Notes: generated by a model not told the origin, from the sequence alone. Positions 22,701-34,251 are shown, counted from the stretch's first letter. The stretch: DNA of 64,000 nt from Pseudevernia furfuracea (GCA_022315425.1 JAIUPT010000016.1:186001-250000); one strand, 5' to 3'. Translations and numbers: made by a program.

Positions 22701-22992
22701 GGCGTGAAACAAGTTAGGTGTAACAGTAAATACCTTTGTAGAGTTGTTCTAAAGTGAGCAAACTCAGACGAAGAGCGAAAAGCAGGGAGCCAATCAGAGG
22801 TCAAAAGATTAGTCATCAATCCAAAGGGGCGTCCCAAGTCTGCGTTGTGGCATTAGCTACAACACTGCAAGTGTCAACAAGCTTAACTTATATGCTGCAC
22901 CTCTATGAACATCAATCTTCTTTGTTTCTTACATCCTACAAGCTCCTTCCTTCGCACATAGCTGGAAGAGTCCACCTATTTTTTCGCAAGCC

Positions 22993-25600
22993 ATGGCATC
23001 CAGGAAGGCATCCAAGAAGCGAAAGCGCTCGAGTCTGTCCCCGCATCCTCATCGTCATCTTCTCAAACAGGCTACGGCGGATGCCACGGTCCAACGATAT
23101 GGATGGACTCTGTGGGATCTTTTTTTCCCTGTCCAGTCAAGCTTAGTAGCTGTTCAAACCCTACCGAAACCAGGGCTTCCAGACAAGTGCACTCATGCGG
23201 AAGCTCTTCGGAAGGAGCTGGTGAAGCTCGGCCGTCATGTGGAGCATCTGGCCTTGGAACCGGGTATGACTGAAGATGACAGAAAATCCTTCTGGTAAGT
23301 TCGAATCCTACAGACGTCTTTGAGGATTTAACTGACCGTATCTTTTCTTTTCGAGGTCGTTCGTTGTTACCTACTGGCCACCTGTTAACATCTCGGCGGA
23401 AAGCCTGCAAGACATGTATCATTGTTTCGTTCATCGACTAGAGGAAGAATCGGAAAAGACCTCGAAAAACGTACATTTAAAACCCTTCCTCGAGACAGGA
23501 TTCGGTGGACTGGCTCCAGAAATACGCGAAACATTATTCATCAACTTGCTGGCTACTCCTCCTCCTTTTGGTGGCCGAGACTTCCGTGTTGAGCAGACTC
23601 GGATGACCGACCGATCCCCAATATCGCTCTCAACATTTGTCGACCTTAAAGCATCCTGTCTTGCAGTTCTGCAGACTTGTCGCCAGATTTACCTCGAAGC
23701 GTTTCCGATATTCTACGCCAGAAAATCTTACTATTTGGCCAACTCACAAGAATTTGCCACATTCCTCAGGTTTGGAGGCTATCTGGGAGTGGGGCCTCGG
23801 TTATTCAGGATGGATACAATCACCTCACTGTGTCTTAAGGATCTTATTATAAACAGGCCAGCATGGACGCCCCAGCAAACTGATGCCCCGATGTCCCGAA
23901 CCCTTACCCTTATCCGCGAGGAACTTCAAGCGGAACGGACCAATGTATTAGATCCAAAGCTCCTCATTGCAGGCTTGAAGGAGATGAAAAGCCTTCGCAA
24001 GATCTGTCTGTGCATGCGTGTTGGCCAAGAGTGGGAATATCTTTATTTTCTGTTCGAAATACGAGGCTTGGAGCGCGGTGTGATAGAGTTTGTGGATAAC
24101 TTCCATTGGACCATACGTTCGCAGAACGTGTTGGGACACGATTGGAGCCTCCAGTACACTGCATTTCCCACTCGATTTTTCAAGAGAGGAAAGAACTTTG
24201 AAATGTTGAGTTACGATGATATCAGCATCCAAAGAGAGGTTTTAAAAATTGACTCCCGCGCTTCAGACTTAGTAGAAGGCGATGAACGATGGGTTGAAGT
24301 TGATATCGGATCGCGCAACTACGAAGAAAGGCTACCAGAAGAGCAGCACGCACCTACCGTTCCAGGTCAGGTGTCGGAAAACCAACAGGGACTACCAGGT
24401 GGAGAGGGTATTGATGCTTCGACGGAAGATGGATCAGACCAGGGTTCCGAGGACCTGCAAGGACAGCTAGATGGGCACGGAGATGGTGCACCAATGGAAG
24501 ATGAGCCAGGTCAGGGATCTGATGATTTACAGGGACAGCAATATGGAGAGGAAAGTGATGCCCAAACAGAGAATGAGCATGATCCGGAGTCCGATGATCT
24601 GCAAGGACAGTCAGTCGGGCAGAATAATGATTCCGAAAATGATGATCAGCCAGATCAGGAGTCTAGCTCTCCACAAAATCTGACAGACGACGATGATCGA
24701 AATAGTCAAGCTGAATCTGATACAAATCAAGAGTCGGTAACTTTACAAGGACCACCCAGCCAAGACTATACTGGTGCCATGAGTGAGAGTTTATCGAAAG
24801 GAGAATCTGAGGACCTCGAAGACCCGCCCAATACAGAAGATCGCACTGTCTCGACAGCAACTGAATCAACCCAGCTACTCGGAGTTTCTCTTGAACTAGT
24901 AGACGACAGAATCACCGTCGTCCGGGCGCAAACCGATCCTGCTGAGACCTCGGCAGTTGCTCTAACAGTGGAGAACAAAGATGATCTGGAAGCTAAGCCC
25001 AAAAATAAGACACAGTCAACAGGGGATGTTTCTTCAGGAACTGAATGCGAAGATCATCGCCATGCTCAGACTCAGAAAGAGCCACTGGACTCTGAATACC
25101 GCAACGCTGAGACTCAAATCGAGCCAGGAGGTCTCCCAAAAGATCTGCAACGGGAAAATCAAATGCCTACTGCTCTTTCTAAAAATGCTTCAACGTCAGA
25201 TCAGGATACAGTGCGCCAGCCAAAAGTACGAATCGGACAGCAACTGTCTGCTCAGCCGAAGCCGAAGCCATCCAAGGAGCCTCAAGACCTCACAAAGCCA
25301 CAGCCAGAAAAGCCAAAGTCACCTCAAAAGCCCAGCAATTATCAGATCCCAAAGCAACCCAAGACGCATCTTGCAATGACGGACACCTCAACTCTAAAGG
25401 CGGAGCGCCAATACCAGCCGGTGCCAAGCACAACGGTTCATATTCACGGATGCGTTAGAGCGGCTGCGCTCATGCTCGGTCTGTCTTTGTTCTACGTGGT
25501 GATGTACGCAAAGCTGGAGAACACATTGGGCCAGCTGCTTGCTTTGCTCCTCTTTGTTCTACTCTTCTTTGTAGCACTGTGGTCCGAGGAGTCCGCATAA
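22993..25600 (+). CDS. F-box-like/2EXR-like protein with C-terminal membrane segment, copy 1
   Basis: Two exons, 22993-23294 and 23356-25600; the intron is 61 bp (GTAAGT donor, TTTAACTGA branch-like site, TTTTCGAG acceptor) and the split codon gives Trp. Product 848 aa. Residues 1-20 are basic; about 25-160 are a charged N-terminal region. An F-box-like motif LAPEIRETLFINLLATPP leads into a domain with CLAVLQTCRQIYLEAFPIF, TSLCLKDL and SLRKICLCMRVGQ, the pattern of fungal LPPEIR...TCRQ proteins (2EXR/DUF7730-like by memory). After about residue 400 comes a long Asp/Glu/Gln-rich disordered region with DLQGQ repeats. The C terminus has two hydrophobic stretches (AAALMLGLSLFYVVM and LLALLLFVLLFFVAL), suggesting membrane anchoring. 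Such N-terminal domains are often thought to recruit partners; no ligase activity is shown. Confidence 0.85.
24415..24680 (+). repeat. Degenerate DLQGQ coding repeats
   Basis: Three to four units of about 28 codons, each built as DxxSxDLQGQ followed by a Gly/Asp/Glu-rich stretch, in the disordered region of the 22993 protein. The units are in frame and moderately diverged. Confidence 0.7.
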
Positions 25601-26358
25601 AAGTTGGATCTGGCGGTCACCAGGAGGAGTCAGAGAAGGTCAGATGATTTCTTGCGTGGATGACTGTTTGTATGCATGCATGCAATCATACCTCTTTGCG
25701 TTGGCTAGATAGTTGCTTAATAAGATGAATTGGCTTGAATGTTGCCCCATGGCTCTTCTTCACATCTAGCCATTGCAATCACGATCTAGCTCCGAGAGTC
25801 AAGAAACAGAGTTTACTGGATTGCACAAACGTAGAGAACTACATCAAGATGGTCATGCACCCCGGTATATACGCACATCCTGCAGAGCTTTTTTTCAAGG
25901 CCCCTAGTGATCGAGGTGGCCCCAGGGCAGTCTTCCGAGCATTTAGCGTTTGCAAAAAGCATTTTAAAATTTGGCATCACGTCTTGTCCCCCAACCCTCC
26001 CTACTTGTATGATATTGTTATGTACCTTCAAAACATGACTAAAAAGCCATCGATTACGATCCCAAAGTCTTGGCTATTGGGTTGTATTGATTTTTAAATG
26101 TTGTTTTCATGAAATTCGGTAATTGATCTCCCGTAGACCGTAATAGTAGAGCTACTCATGTCAAAAACAACAAAAGGCGGTCCGTAAAAGATATCACGCT
26201 AATCGATATGTGTGATAGCTTGAACCTAGCGCGTTTAGGGTAAGGTACCTAAAGTACCGTGTTCTAATCCGCGGTATCCATGACACCCACTTTCTGACTT
26301 ACTGTTAAATTCTCAATTCCTCGTTATTAGTCTCCTACACTCTACCTCGGCGAGTAGC
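25601..26358. other. Intergenic between the two F-box-like genes
   Basis: A 120-codon frame at 25735-26097 has no recognisable domain and is probably chance. A palindromic AAGGTACCTAAAGTACC lies near 26243. Presumed promoter of the next gene. Confidence 0.45.
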
Positions 26359-28329
26359 ATGGCATCTCAACTCCCAAATGGTCATGCCGGAAGGATTGGA
26401 CCTGATAGTGCATTGGACATTCCACTCGCCGAAAATACCGATGATGCAGTCCCCGAGCCATTTCCCCAAACTCCCCTTGGGAGAATACCCCCAGAGATAC
26501 GGGTGAAAATATTCACCGAACTACTGGCCATCCCTCCGTCCTACGGCGGCCACGACTTCGCTACCGAGTCCTCCGGGTCCGGAAATCCTCCAAAAACACC
26601 AAACAAGTTCGTGCACATGCAAGCATCATGGCATCAGGTCACACGAACTTGCCGTCAAGTTTACCTTGAATCTCACCCCGTCTTTTTCGCATCCAAATCC
26701 TACTTTCTGGCCAACCCGCAAGAATTGGAACATTTCCTCGAATGCGACCAGATCTCGACGCCGATGAGAACAGTCTTCCAGTGGGATACAATCACTGCAT
26801 TGTGTTTCAAGGATCTTGTCGGATGCTTCAAACTGCACTCTAAGGAACTGATTGATGAGGTTCTCTCGAATCCGACTGAATATCCAGGGCTCTACGATAC
26901 TCGAGAACAACTTGAGGCAAAGACCTACGAAGGTATTGATACCAGCGTCCTCTGCCATGACCTTAAGCGCCTCAAAAGCCTCAGAACAGTCGGTCTGTGC
27001 ATCCGAGTTGGCGAAGAGATGGAGTACGTCAATTTTTTGTATGGCCTGATTGGCATGACGAGAGGCTTGGTAGAATTTGTGAATGCGTCTCATTGGTTGT
27101 TTCGTTCACAGAATCCTGAGGACGCTTGGAGCATACAGTACGCTTGTTTCACTGAAGGCGATTTTGCAAACGGCAAAGACCATGAGGATGTCCCGTTTGA
27201 AGTACGCTGCATTGAACTGGCGGTCACAGACATTGACTCGCGAGCGCCGGGATTACAAGAAGGAGACGAGCGCTACGTCGAAGTCCAAATTCAACGTCAT
27301 GAGGAGGACAGCGCGCCCCAGAGACTTCTGGACGAAAACGAAAACGACATAGATTGGAGAATCGCATCGGATCACAGTGACACGGAACTCCGAGACTACT
27401 ACCAAGCTCGTTTCGAGATACCACAAGATCAATTCGAGACCTCTGCACGCGCAGAAACTTCGGAGCATGATAATATCATAGCTCCGTTGGAACTAGAGTC
27501 AAATCAAATCGATCAGTCTTCATTGCTAATGTTGCAAAGCGAAGATGGTCTCGATTCACATAGAGTCACAGATACAGATCAAGAGGAGGACCAGACCTTC
27601 CTAGGACGGGCAAACGAAAAAGTTTCTGAGACTCAGTCGAAAACATCGTCCGACCACCAGGCCGCAGATCCTTCGTTTTCCAGATCGCTTGCATCGGTGA
27701 CACATAACACACCAACAGACACCGAGAATGATCGACTATTCTCGACCGATACCGGTGACGAGGACAACCAGGTTCAACCCGACACCAAAGCCAGCGATCA
27801 AGCGCCTCAGGTGCCATTTTTACGGCACGATAGCAGAGTTCACCCCGAGAATGCGACAGAAGCGAGTCGAGTTCAAGACACACTCAAAGACAAGGCAAAA
27901 GAGGGGGGTCGTCGTACAAACATCAATTACCTATCGGGCCGAAAGAGACAACCTTTATTGGATGTCATTCTCGTACCAAACCCCTATACAGAAGAGGAGA
28001 TGGAGTCATATCAGAAGTGGCAACAGCAGGCAATTTCGGGGAACAAGGAGCAGACAGAGCAAGATTCTCCCCAAGCACAACGGACCTCTTCGCCATTTGG
28101 GAAAACGCAAGAGCGTCAAATGATGGGCCAATGTGCGACAAGCCCGACTGCGACTCCCAAAGAAGAGCGTCCATCATCGCCAGCATTACCAAATCGGTCC
28201 GGGTTGACGTCCAAAGCCTTCCAGATTGGTGCCGTTTCTTTCTTGTTCCTGCTCCTCGTGATGTTCACTCATCTTCCTGGGTGGCTACCCAATGCCGGTC
28301 GGGATGGAAAAGGGTCCAGTCAACAATGA
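26359..28329 (+). CDS. F-box-like/2EXR-like protein with C-terminal membrane segment, copy 2
   Basis: Single exon, 656 aa, paralog of the 22993 protein. The F-box-like motif LGRIPPEIRVKIFTELLA is at about residues 40-58, followed by TRTCRQVYLESHPVFF, SYFLANPQELEHF, TALCFKDLVG and SLRTVGLCIRVGEEMEYVNF, so the conserved domain spans about 40-320. Residues 330-600 are polar and disordered, rich in Asp, Glu, Gln and Ser. The C terminus has one hydrophobic segment (FQIGAVSFLFLLLVMF) before a short polar tail, a tail-anchor arrangement. It lacks the extra N-terminal exon of copy 1. Function unknown. Confidence 0.85.
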   Translation: MASQLPNGHAGRIGPDSALDIPLAENTDDAVPEPFPQTPLGRIPPEIRVKIFTELLAIPPSYGGHDFATESSGSGNPPKTPNKFVHMQASWHQVTRTCRQVYLESHPVFFASKSYFLANPQELEHFLECDQISTPMRTVFQWDTITALCFKDLVGCFKLHSKELIDEVLSNPTEYPGLYDTREQLEAKTYEGIDTSVLCHDLKRLKSLRTVGLCIRVGEEMEYVNFLYGLIGMTRGLVEFVNASHWLFRSQNPEDAWSIQYACFTEGDFANGKDHEDVPFEVRCIELAVTDIDSRAPGLQEGDERYVEVQIQRHEEDSAPQRLLDENENDIDWRIASDHSDTELRDYYQARFEIPQDQFETSARAETSEHDNIIAPLELESNQIDQSSLLMLQSEDGLDSHRVTDTDQEEDQTFLGRANEKVSETQSKTSSDHQAADPSFSRSLASVTHNTPTDTENDRLFSTDTGDEDNQVQPDTKASDQAPQVPFLRHDSRVHPENATEASRVQDTLKDKAKEGGRRTNINYLSGRKRQPLLDVILVPNPYTEEEMESYQKWQQQAISGNKEQTEQDSPQAQRTSSPFGKTQERQMMGQCATSPTATPKEERPSSPALPNRSGLTSKAFQIGAVSFLFLLLVMFTHLPGWLPNAGRDGKGSSQQ

Positions 28330-30066
28330 GAGCTCTTTTGTTTCGGAAGGTGTGAGTCCTGATGGAGATGTCTGCACTGAACATAGATTGCGGACATTGT
28401 TCCGAAGTACGCATAGATGCAGAAATTCTAATAGATTGTACATTATTGTACGCACAAGTCATCGATACATAATATACATGGTGTAGATACTTGCCTTCGT
28501 CACTTAAGATATTTTTATGTCTAGAGTCGTGGATCTGGATCGTCTGTTCAGGTTGAGTTTCATTGCTTTCTTGGGTCGAGTGTCTGTTTTCTCTTTCTTA
28601 GTACGAACCGTCATGGTTCCTGGGAATGGGTCTCAGGGCTTCTCGAAGTTGCATTTCACTGCTTCCTGTAGCTAGACTACTAATTTCCATTCCATTACCA
28701 AGGATTTCCCTTTGAACAGGCTGTAGACTAACGACCTTGCTTGGACTTCAACTTTTAATGCATATTGACTCTCTGTAACCTGACTGCTATGGCCTCGACC
28801 GAGGTCTTAGCCGATGGCTCATAACAGCTATATGCAGACCAAGTTTTTCGTACAGGAAGTTGAGATGACAAGGCTTGTATAAAAGGAGCTGGGAGAGAGT
28901 TGACGTTGGCAGGCTACTAGCTTCTTGGCATCTTTAGTGTCTACACAGTATAGAGTAAGCCCTAGGACCTTTCTCGGACGACAAGTATTGCAAAGAATCC
29001 GCATCGACGACCTCACACCCGTTCCACAAGCGTTGCCGTTCCAGACAGTGTGCTAAAACGGACCTCCGACTGCCTGAATAGAGAAGAACGGCTCTTCATG
29101 CCAAACCCGGGAACCACAACCTTCCTCGCACTTCCAGCTGCGACCTTGTACTTCTAGGCCTTCCTCTGACGCACGGTATAGCCAAAAGACCAAGTTTAGC
29201 GGTAGTCATAAGAGAAATGTGGGGATACATAGCAGGGGGTTTAAAAAGCGGTGCAGGAGTCTGGCACGTTCATAATGGCAATCTGTGCCAGAACGAACGA
29301 TGCCCAGCCCAAGGCCTTGGAGAATAATGTGCGCCTTTTTAAGGCTGCTACTGTAATGAAGTTGTTGAGGAAAAGCGGGCAAACCCTTCTCTGGGAGATA
29401 ACGGGTCCTGTTGGCGTCTATCTCATGTGCTGTCATGTTCTCAATTGTTTTCATACCAAGCTGCTATACCCTTTGCAGCTCTCGATACTCTACTCCATTC
29501 CGGTAAAGTATGTCTGTAAAATATGTTAGCATGGCTTGTAAAGGCCCAAGGTAAAGTATGCTTAGCAATGTTATGGGTATCCATCACTGCATGAAGGAGT
29601 GCTCAGCCTTCATCAGACGGTATCATCACAACCCGGTCGACGGGATGTTCGGGATCTGTTCCCGTTGGTATGATCCAAAAGCAGCCAACAGTAAAGTTGT
29701 ACGATCGTGATTTACCAATTCCATGGCGCTTAACCTTAGGTATTTCACCATTCGGATGGTTTTAGCAAATCAGATTGATCACGAGTTATGTCCTTAAGTC
29801 GGTGACGTAAGCCCGAGCCTTGATTGGTCGAATTGTTGCGATTTCCATGCAGGTGTGTGAGTCACAAGACAACGTTTTCTTTGCAACTCGCGATCAGAAC
29901 TCACCAGAATCTTCTCAACCTCCTATTCTTTGAACAAAGCCCGAATTCGAACAGTCTCCATTATAACCTCCACTCATGTCCATGAGAAGCGCGGCTCAAT
30001 ACCATCTGTTCTATCCATTCACGAGAACCCCCACCATTTTGACGGTAGTCTTGATAGTGTCACAAT
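28330..30066. other. Gene-poor interval
   Basis: No supported gene over 1.7 kb. Holds TGAGTCA at 29858-29864 and the presumed promoter of the next gene. A short frame beginning at 29976 and overlapping the next ATG encodes a hydrophobic stretch (TILTVVLIVSQYARL). Confidence 0.5.
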
Positions 30067-30798
30067 ATGCCAGGCTTTCTCAATGAGAAGCAGATGCTAG
30101 AAGAAATCATAAAGGACAAGGATGCCGAGATCGAGGAGTTAAAGAAAGAAAAGCAGGACTTCATGTCGAAGGTCAAGGAGCTGGAAGCCCAACTTGTTGG
30201 TCTCCGGAAGTTTGCGATACATACAATTTCCTCTTCCATAGAGAATAAGGAACCGCCCGCTTCGCTGCTCGCCAAACTCCCACAAAATCCTACCTCTGTC
30301 TTCGCCAACCTGCCTGCACGGCCAGTCTTTACGGGCTTTGACACTCCCGGGGGCCAACCAGCTCCCCAACCTTCGCTCTTCGCTCCTACGGCCTCTTCGC
30401 GGATACCTCCACCACTACAATCGCCAAAGTCCGCCGGTATATCGCCTACAGTTGAATCCACCATACCTCCGACTCTTCCGACACGGCTGGGAGGACGCCC
30501 AAAAGGCATTGTTCCACCTCTACTGCCACATCATCAGTCTTTCGGCGCCGTTTCTGGTCCATCGCCGCCTCCTACCGCTCCAACCCTTTTCCAGAACCTT
30601 GGCAGGCCAAACATATCTTCGGGTGATATGAGTGGGTCAGCGTCTTTCGGTACTTCCGCGGCAAAAGGAACTTTTTACCACAATGGTCCAAAATTTCGGT
30701 CCAGTCCTCTGCCACCCGTATCATCGTCGACACTTACGTCGTCCACAGTACCTGCCTCGTTCAATCTCAAGCAGCAGAATGGTAGTCCGCCGTTGTAA
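30067..30798 (+). CDS. Small coiled-coil, proline-rich protein
   Basis: Single exon, 243 aa, unrecognised. Residues about 8-50 form a short charged coiled coil (DKDAEIEELKKEKQDF). The rest is Pro/Ser/Thr-rich and disordered, with scattered FG or FGxS elements (SFGAVSG, SASFGTS) and the motif ANLPARPVFTGFDTPGG, which is conserved in the decayed copy at 31.6-32.4 kb. The overlapping upstream frame at 29976 encodes a hydrophobic helix and the paralog also begins with one, so a frameshift may have cut off a membrane N terminus here. TGAGTCA lies about 200 bp upstream. Confidence 0.65.
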   Translation: MPGFLNEKQMLEEIIKDKDAEIEELKKEKQDFMSKVKELEAQLVGLRKFAIHTISSSIENKEPPASLLAKLPQNPTSVFANLPARPVFTGFDTPGGQPAPQPSLFAPTASSRIPPPLQSPKSAGISPTVESTIPPTLPTRLGGRPKGIVPPLLPHHQSFGAVSGPSPPPTAPTLFQNLGRPNISSGDMSGSASFGTSAAKGTFYHNGPKFRSSPLPPVSSSTLTSSTVPASFNLKQQNGSPPL

Positions 30799-31567
30799 AT
30801 CTGCAGGACTTGGTAATGCTAATCAGTGTCCAGGCAACCCGCGGTATAAAGAGGCGCCGGCTAAGGGGGCCTAGTCCATTCAACTTCAAGTCTACGCCGT
30901 TGAAAAAGTCATAAACAATCATCCATGGGGCAGCCAATGGAGAACAAGATTGGTAGTGGTGGCAATATCGTGTAGTTGGAGAATTCATGTTGGCAGTCTT
31001 ATAGTCCTTCCCCCTTTTTAGACGGGAATATAAGGCGAGCTCTGCTATGGCATAGCTGTCAACGGGCTCCGTGTGATCTATGGTAAACTAACCGAAGGCA
31101 ACCCATGAAAAACTTATTGCAGCTCTTGGCAAGACCCGAAAGAAGATGATGAGCTAGTCTTGAAGCTATAGTAGTTGTTCACCGTATTGTTTGTCCGATG
31201 CGTAGATCCAGCCTAAGGAACGCCGATGACCCGTGCTTTCCTTCTCTGATTCGTCGGAAGAAAATTTTCTTGGTGGTGTTAATTCACTTCTATTCGTGAG
31301 TCAGAGCAGCCCACAATACCAAGTTATTTTCTCCGATATCTCATTCGGTGCTTCGCACATCTGCTCATTACTCAGCTCATAACACTAATTGCCGAACCTC
31401 TGTTGTTGTATTTCGGCCAGTGTGACATCGTGCATAATTCGGTTTAGGCCTCAACAGCTAAAACTGCGGATGGTCCCAAAGCGAAGTCACGCTACACCTC
31501 GAAGACTCTTCCACCCTCTCGATGTGAATATACTCTTCCGTCCCACTTACCGACACCGCAAGACTAG
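30799..31567. other. Intergenic
   Basis: No supported gene. TGAGTCA at 31297-31303 lies upstream of the decayed paralog, in the same relation as upstream of the intact copy. Confidence 0.5.
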
Positions 31568-32371
31568 GTGACCGCAGCCATGTGGGTGATCCAAACGCTG
31601 TACGTCTTGCTCGTTTTCATGTTTCTCAGAGCGGCGGCCAAAAGCGCAGACGTCCGAAGATTGCGTGCTCGGCTAGAATGGGAGAGGATGCGTGCTCGGG
31701 ACCTCGAATGGAATACTGGTTGCTCGGAAGGGGGCCTTCGGCCGCCATGAAGAAGAGCATTTGGTCGGTTTGGAAGCAGATATCTGGTCACCCAAGAGGA
31801 AAGAAGCAACACCCGCAGGCCCACGAAGTCCTGCAAACAACGCACCGGATCCAACCAAAAGATGGGTCTTGCCTACACGTGTACCTACACGAGGAATAGC
31901 AAAGCCTACTACAGACCTTGCAAATCTGCCTGGCCGACCGGCATTTACGGGATTTTCTACTTCAGGGACCGAACCTTCGCCTTTACCTCCCCTCTTTTCT
32001 TCGACACCCCGAAAGACAAAAGTTGGAGAGTAACGCAGCGTCGGGGCGTTTGATATTCGGTACAACGCTTCCAAAACCGGCTACGGAGAGCAATGCGGCG
32101 TCTAAAATCTCGTTCTTCGGTACAAACATTCCAAGAAGGAATAAACCTTCGCAACTGTCCGTATGTGGAAATGAATCTGCTCCACGTCCTGGCTTTGGCC
32201 TTGTCCGGAAGTCCTCTGACTTACGACGCACGTCAAAGAGGCCTTGTCCCGCCTTTCACACCACTCCATCAAGCTCATGGTGCGGCTCAAATTTACAAAT
32301 TATGTGGTAACAAGCCTCTGAATCATTCATCTACTGTAAATACAACTGGATCTAACTTAATTCCGTGGTAG
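31568..32371 (+). pseudogene. Decayed paralog of the 30067 gene
   Basis: Starts at an ATG (31580) with a hydrophobic helix (TLYVLLVFMFLRAAAK) and a charged helix. Then, in successive frames, come LANLPGRPAFTGFSTSG (compare ANLPARPVFTGFDTPGG), a Phe/Gly segment SFFGTNIP and GLVPPFTPLHQAHGAA (compare GIVPPLLPHHQSFGAV). At least two frame changes are needed, so it is a relic unless unseen introns repair it. Confidence 0.6.
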
Positions 32372-33127
32372 ACCGACCAACGCCTGCAGCGAAGCTAGAT
32401 GAGGATCAAAGAAACGTGCCATAGATTCTGGACAAGGCCATAGCAGCCAATTGATTGACTAGCGAGGGACAGGAGGTGGAAGACCCTATTACAGATGCGG
32501 TCGATCTTTAGCAATCGCTCCTTGATCAAGTTGCGAGGCGATCAATGGTGGCGTAACCTGATGGAGAGGGCGGAGGCTGGTATGACAGTGCTTTTGTTTG
32601 TTAGGAGTCCATGGTGGTTCTGCTGCTTCGGGCGTGTACATGGGTTGTCTGTTTGGCTCTGTGTATAAGCAGTCACGGACACGAGAGAAAAGAAACAACT
32701 TTCTCAGACGAGTAGGATTGGAAGATGCCTCCAAAGTTTCGGGAAACGATTTGAATCTATAATCAACGTCAGTATCTTGTTAAAGTAGTCGCTGTATTTG
32801 GAAAGCACCTTTATAACCATTTTGGTGTCTTTTACATGGGACCAGAGAAGCTAGAGAACGCCTTCAACACTGGAAAACCCCTGCCCGGATACGGCACATG
32901 TCAACAGGCGCAGCCAAAGGAAAATCCAGTGTTTTGATCAGTCAAAGTCAACGCCTTCGTCGTTCGGATCGGAACAAAAACACCTACATACTATTAATAT
33001 CAACCCTTTCTCTACTGACTACTAATTCCACATCCTTGATCTGGCTTATTCTTCGGTTCTTCAAGAAAGCCGCACCGTCCAGAAGCCGAAGACATCCACT
33101 GAAATCTCAGCATTACAAAGACGAGGC
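32372..33127. other. Intergenic
   Basis: No supported gene. An element resembling the shared upstream motif (GAACGCCTTCAACACTGG) lies at about 32857-32874, in sense orientation to the F-box-like pseudogene that follows. Confidence 0.45.
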
Positions 33128-34251
33128 ATGGACGAACCTACTGTTCCTGGAGACTATGCAGTCGAAGTCCGCGATGTAGGGAGAGCTACACTTGCAGTGA
33201 AAGGCGATGGAGTAGACAATAGTGGTCGCGCAGACAAATCCAACGGCTATGATAAGGAGGGAGGTCAACCTTTCCATACAACTCACCTGGGCAAGGTACC
33301 TCCGGAGATCCGAGAGAAGATTTTTATCAACGTGCTTGCTCTTCCACCACCTTACGCTGGTCGAAACATCGCTATACAAGATACGAGCACCAGTCATGCA
33401 TCAAAAGCCGGCGGGACTCAGGTGTCCTCAAGCACCCCATGCTATCACCTCAAAAAGTCATGGCTCAAGGCTCTACAGACTTGTCGCCAGATCTAGCTCG
33501 AAGCCTTTCTGGTGTTCTACGGCCACAAATCGTACTATGCAGCCAACGCACAGGAACTCTGTTGCCTCTTCGGAAGTATTCCGTAGACATCCGGCCCCAA
33601 GGGGAATTGGTGAGAACAAAATCACATCGCTGTGCGTCAAGGATCTTCTCGTACGCGAGGCTGCACCGAGAGACTCGACATATCCGACCGAAGATTCACC
33701 GGCATCTTCGACCGCAAGTTCCGGATCTGCGCCTTCAATCGAAGGGAGGAAACTCACCTCCCTAGACTCTCAAATCTCGTTGGCAGACTGGGATTTGGCG
33801 GGCTGGGAGAACCTCCGGAAAATCTGTCTGTGCATGCGTGCGGGTGAAGAGCGTTTCTACATACAATTCTTGTTTTAAGCTACCCGGCTTGGACCGCGGA
33901 TTCATCGATTTCCTCGACGACACCCACTGGTCCGTACATCCACAATACCGTGGGAGCGAGTGGAGCATTCAACACGCCTGTTTTACGTACGACAAGAGCC
34001 TCTTCGAAGAACGCTAAGACTTCGCCAGTTTTATGCGGCGGTGTCAGATCGATGATTGGGGCCGGAAGACGAATATCGATTCTTGTGCTTCTGGCCTCAA
34101 GAAAGGGGACGAGCGCTATGTTGAGGTTGAAGTCACAAGATGGGAGGATGCAGAACACATGACGGAAGAAGAGGTGAAGGCTGCCATGGGATCAGCGAGG
34201 GGGCAGAAGATCGCGGCCGCCCGAATTGGGAAGGATGCTATCAGCGGCTGA
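33128..34251 (+). pseudogene. Disrupted F-box-like gene, copy 3
   Basis: The ATG at 33128 opens a frame with LGKVPPEIREKIFINVLA and LKALQTCRQI, then a TAG at 33494-33496 where the intact copies have Tyr (TCRQIYLEAF). Homology continues beyond: VFYGHKSYYAANAQEL, then frame changes to KITSLCVKDLL and LRKICLCMRAGEERFYIQF, a stop, then DRGFIDFLDDTHWS and GLKKGDERYVEVEV, and finally a stop at 34249-34251. One nonsense and at least two frameshift differences. It lacks the acidic region and membrane tail. It is the best preserved of the broken copies, so it died recently. Confidence 0.85.

Noticed and set aside
23295..23320. tRNA-like GTTCGAATCC string
   Set aside because: Only the T-loop-like string is present; no acceptor or anticodon stems, and it lies in a well supported intron.
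25735..26097. 120-codon frame between the F-box-like genes
   Set aside because: No domain, no promoter or splice support, ordinary length for a chance frame.
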